A stretch of DNA of 48,431 nucleotides, taken from assembly GCA_024742835.1 (NCBI GenBank), contig JANSXS010000021.1, forward strand, positions 1 through 48,431. Direction: 5' to 3'. Origin of the DNA: Paracoccaceae bacterium. Its GTDB lineage: Bacteria > Pseudomonadota > Alphaproteobacteria > Rhodobacterales > Rhodobacteraceae. Positions within the stretch are counted from its first letter, which is position 1; each line of letters opens with the position of its first letter. Shown here piece after piece: positions 46,661 to 48,431 of this stretch. The position numbers were made by a program, and so were the translations under genes. Below the pieces are notes generated by a model that saw only the letters and a program-made list of their open reading frames with translations, made no database searches and was not told where the DNA came from.

Positions 46661-47533
46661 ATGACAGATCATCTCAAGGGCCTTTTGCTGACCACGCTGG
46701 GTGTGCTTTTCGTGGTGCCGGATTCACTTTACGTGCGGCTCATCTCGGGCGATGCGCTTGCCGTGGCCTTTTGGCGGGCGGTGTCCGCGGGGGCGATTAT
46801 CCTGATCGGCGTGTTGCTGATCCAGGGCTGGGCGGCGATCCGGGCCTCGCTTTCCACCGGCTGGCCCGGCGTGATCTACATGCTGCTGATGGGCTCCACC
46901 GCGCCGGGCTTCGTGCTGGCGGTGACCCAGACCAGCGTGGCAAACGTGGTCTTCATCTTTGCGGCCATGCCGGTCTTCGCGGCGATTTTCGGGCGTATCT
47001 TCCTGGGAGAATGGATCAGCCGACGCATGGTGCTGACCATGATGGGGGTTTTTGTGGGCCTCGGGATCATCGCCTATGGCACCGGCGAAAACGAGGTCGC
47101 CTCATGGCGGGGCGATATCTGGGCGCTGATCGTCTGCATCGCCTATGCCGGGGCCCTGACAGCAGTGCGCAAGGTGAAATCGGTGTCGATGATCCCGGCG
47201 ATCCCGATCTCCTATCTGGGCGCGGGGCTTGTGCTCTTGCCGTTTTGCGCTCCGCTGGAGGTGGTGCCGGGCCAGACGCATCTGCTACTCGGCCACGGCG
47301 CGTTCATCGCGGTGGCGACGTGTTTTCTCACCTTGGGACCACGCTTTATCTCTTCGGCGGAGGTCGCGTTGCTGATCTTGCTTGAATCGGTGCTGGCGCC
47401 GCTGCTTGTCTGGGCCTGGGTCGGCGAGGATCCGGGCCGCTGGACGCTCATAGGCGGGGCCGTGGTGATCGGTGCGTTGCTCATCTCCAACGCCACGGCG
47501 CTGCGACGGCGGCGGGCTACCGTGCCGGGCTGA
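46661..47533 (+). CDS. DMT superfamily (EamA) transporter
   Basis: 290 residues with about ten membrane helices in two EamA repeats: GLLLTTLGVLFVVPDSLYVR, PGFVLAVTQTSVANVVFIFA (first repeat), IWALIVCIAYAGALTAVRK, and VALLILLESVLAPLLVWAWV (second repeat). The substrate is unknown; it differs from the DMT gene at 12321. It is 86 bases after the HdeD-like gene on the same strand. Confidence 0.85.
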   Translation: MTDHLKGLLLTTLGVLFVVPDSLYVRLISGDALAVAFWRAVSAGAIILIGVLLIQGWAAIRASLSTGWPGVIYMLLMGSTAPGFVLAVTQTSVANVVFIFAAMPVFAAIFGRIFLGEWISRRMVLTMMGVFVGLGIIAYGTGENEVASWRGDIWALIVCIAYAGALTAVRKVKSVSMIPAIPISYLGAGLVLLPFCAPLEVVPGQTHLLLGHGAFIAVATCFLTLGPRFISSAEVALLILLESVLAPLLVWAWVGEDPGRWTLIGGAVVIGALLISNATALRRRRATVPG

Positions 47534-47964
47534 TCTTCTTCTTGGCGAAAATAGCCGAATTGTGAAGCTGAGGCTGCGCAGACAGGACTACGCCATGCAA
47601 GCGACTGCCGGGCAGCCGCCGCAACCGCTTTAACCACCAAGATGACTCGCCTCATGGAGAGTGCCTTGTTTTTGGTGGTCATGATGATGCAGCTTCCTTT
47701 CAAGAAAGAGATCGGTGGCTCCACTGTGACACGGAAATTTGGTTTTTGGTTCGCTCAGCGCTTCGTGAAAAGGCTGTTGAGGGCGAGCAAGCGCTTTGGA
47801 GATCACTTTTGCCGAATGGAGACATGACCAGATCTTGCCCAGCTCCGGTTCCGCGTCGTTCGTTTCCATGCCATTTCAAGGGTTTGGACGGGTCTGCGAC
47901 GGAGCGCCAAGTGTTTGATTTTTTGCCTTGTAAATCCATCGCTTGTGCGGATATACGCGTCGGC
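47534..47964. other. DMT gene-tRNA-Ser spacer without recognised genes
   Basis: 431 bases, lower in GC than the neighbours. Small open frames of 60-85 codons occur on both strands (for example 47746-48003, which runs into the tRNA), but none has an RBS, conserved motif or consistent codon use. ACCACCAA and TTGGTGGT occur as an inverted pair (about 47632 and 47673). It may hold decayed mobile DNA. Confidence 0.35.
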
Positions 47965-48054
47965 GGAGACGTGGCCGAGTGGTCGAAGGCGCTCCCCTGC
48001 TAAGGGAGTAGGCCCGGAAGGGTCTCGTGGGTTCGAATCCCATCGTCTCCGCCA
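47965..48054 (+). tRNA. tRNA-Ser (anticodon GCU)
   Basis: A class II tRNA folds by eye: acceptor GGAGACG (47965-47971) with CGTCTCC (48044-48050), discriminator G and an encoded CCA; D arm with GCCGAGTGGTCGAAGGC; anticodon stem CTCCC/GGGAG with loop CTGCTAA (GCT at 47999-48001); a long variable arm GGCCCGGAAGGGTCTC, and T arm GTGGGTTCGAATCCCAT. GCU reads AGC/AGU serine codons. Confidence 0.96.
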
Positions 48055-48109
48055 TTACCCATTGGTTTTGTGAGATAAATTGGCGCTTTATGTGCCTTAC
48101 CCCACATTA

Positions 48110-48431
48110 GGGTCAGGACCCATTGATTTTCGTGTATCGGCATGATTCACGGCTCGAAAACCGAGTGGTGAATATGTCTGATCTTTTTTGGCTCACGGAC
48201 GCGCAGATGGCGCGTCTTGCCCCCTTCTTTCCAAAGTCCCATGGCAAGCCGCGCGTAGATGATCGACGCGTTCTCAGTGGGATTATCTTCATCAATCGCA
48301 ATGGCTTACGCTGGCGTGACGCACCCGTTGCCTATGGCCCACACAAGACGCTTTACAACCGTTGGAAACGGTGGAGCGATAAGGGGATCTTCGCGCGGAT
48401 GATGGCCGGTCTTGCCGCCGAGCACGGCGAG
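48110..48431 (+). mobile_element. IS5-type insertion sequence, left end (truncated by the window)
   Basis: GGGTCAGGACCCATTGAT at 48110 resembles the terminal inverted repeat of IS5-group elements (from memory, not a search), and a transposase gene begins 64 bases inside it. The right end is outside the window, so the inverted repeat pair and target duplication cannot be checked. It lies 56 bases after a tRNA-Ser gene. Confidence 0.75.
48174..48431 (+). CDS. IS5 family transposase (N-terminal part)
   Basis: Frame opens at ATG 48174 and continues to the last base without a stop: 86 residues, MSDLFWLTDAQMARLAPFF, then PRVDDRRVLSGIIFINRNGL and WRDAPVAYGPHKTLYNRWKR. This is the N-terminal (DUF4096-like) domain typical of IS5-type transposases often encoded as orfA of a two-frame gene. 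The DDE catalytic core lies beyond the window. Confidence 0.88.
   Translation, partial: MSDLFWLTDAQMARLAPFFPKSHGKPRVDDRRVLSGIIFINRNGLRWRDAPVAYGPHKTLYNRWKRWSDKGIFARMMAGLAAEHGE

Noticed and set aside
47212..47724. 170-codon leftward frame at the end of the DMT gene
   Set aside because: Most of it is antisense to the transporter; the remaining N-terminal part has no family resemblance.

Overview
The window is GC-rich, densely packed chromosomal DNA from an alphaproteobacterium, most likely the Roseobacter/Rhodobacteraceae group. Supporting signs are the F0 gene order atpI-atpB-atpE-atpX(b')-atpF as a separate operon, a MipZ-type division ATPase, glnK-amtB, accD-folC, a BluB-type gene beside ribosomal genes, a C-minus L31 protein, and GTG/TTG starts. 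Most of it is housekeeping DNA. All functions are assigned by reading protein motifs; no database search was possible.

Layout. 1-100: start of a leftward gene resembling a type I secretion ABC transporter, cut by the window edge. 269-3903: MlaA/MlaC lipid-asymmetry pair facing a class A penicillin-binding protein. 4163-5848: glnK-amtB, closed by a strong terminator. 5963-9246: CPBP membrane protease, accD, folC. 9292-11790: divergent SDR-like gene and AMP nucleosidase. 11961-15452: HU protein, DMT exporter, aroC (leftward) and a LysM protein with a long leader. 15596-18227: F0 ATP synthase operon, leftward. 18419-18964: prolyl-tRNA editing-like protein. 19200-26333: a rightward translation block, ffh - three GNAT acetyltransferases - chorismate mutase - rpsP - bluB - small membrane ORF - rimM - trmD, then rplS-rpmE, followed by mipZ. 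27486-33753: leftward genes for cold-shock protein, L,D-transpeptidase, geranylgeranyl-reductase-like oxidoreductase, a broken ettA and a PAS-GGDEF-EAL protein. 33972-36146: nadD and dacB. 36240-38134: metF/metR divergent pair with a perfect MetR site. 38333-41585: katG/oxyR divergent pair with an OxyR-type site. 41586-42707: compositionally different stretch with one AbiU2/HEPN-like gene. 42704-47533: parE, glucokinase, HdeD-like membrane protein, DMT transporter. 47965-48054: tRNA-Ser(GCU). 48110-end: left part of an IS5-type insertion sequence.

The most unusual signals are: (1) a family of palindromic intergenic repeats that start exactly at, or supply, the stop codon of the preceding gene (1662, 13209, 27977, 31848, next to the stop at 27355, and a short form at 44756), two of which are long composites with the same two-unit design; (2) an in-frame TAA that splits ettA exactly between its two ATPase domains; (3) an OxyR with the peroxidatic cysteine but no resolving cysteine at the usual spacing, next to a well-formed OxyR operator; (4) a lone AbiU2-like HEPN gene in a lower-GC patch; and (5) three consecutive acetyltransferase genes inside the SRP/ribosome operon. 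I found no CRISPR array, prophage or multi-gene defence cluster.
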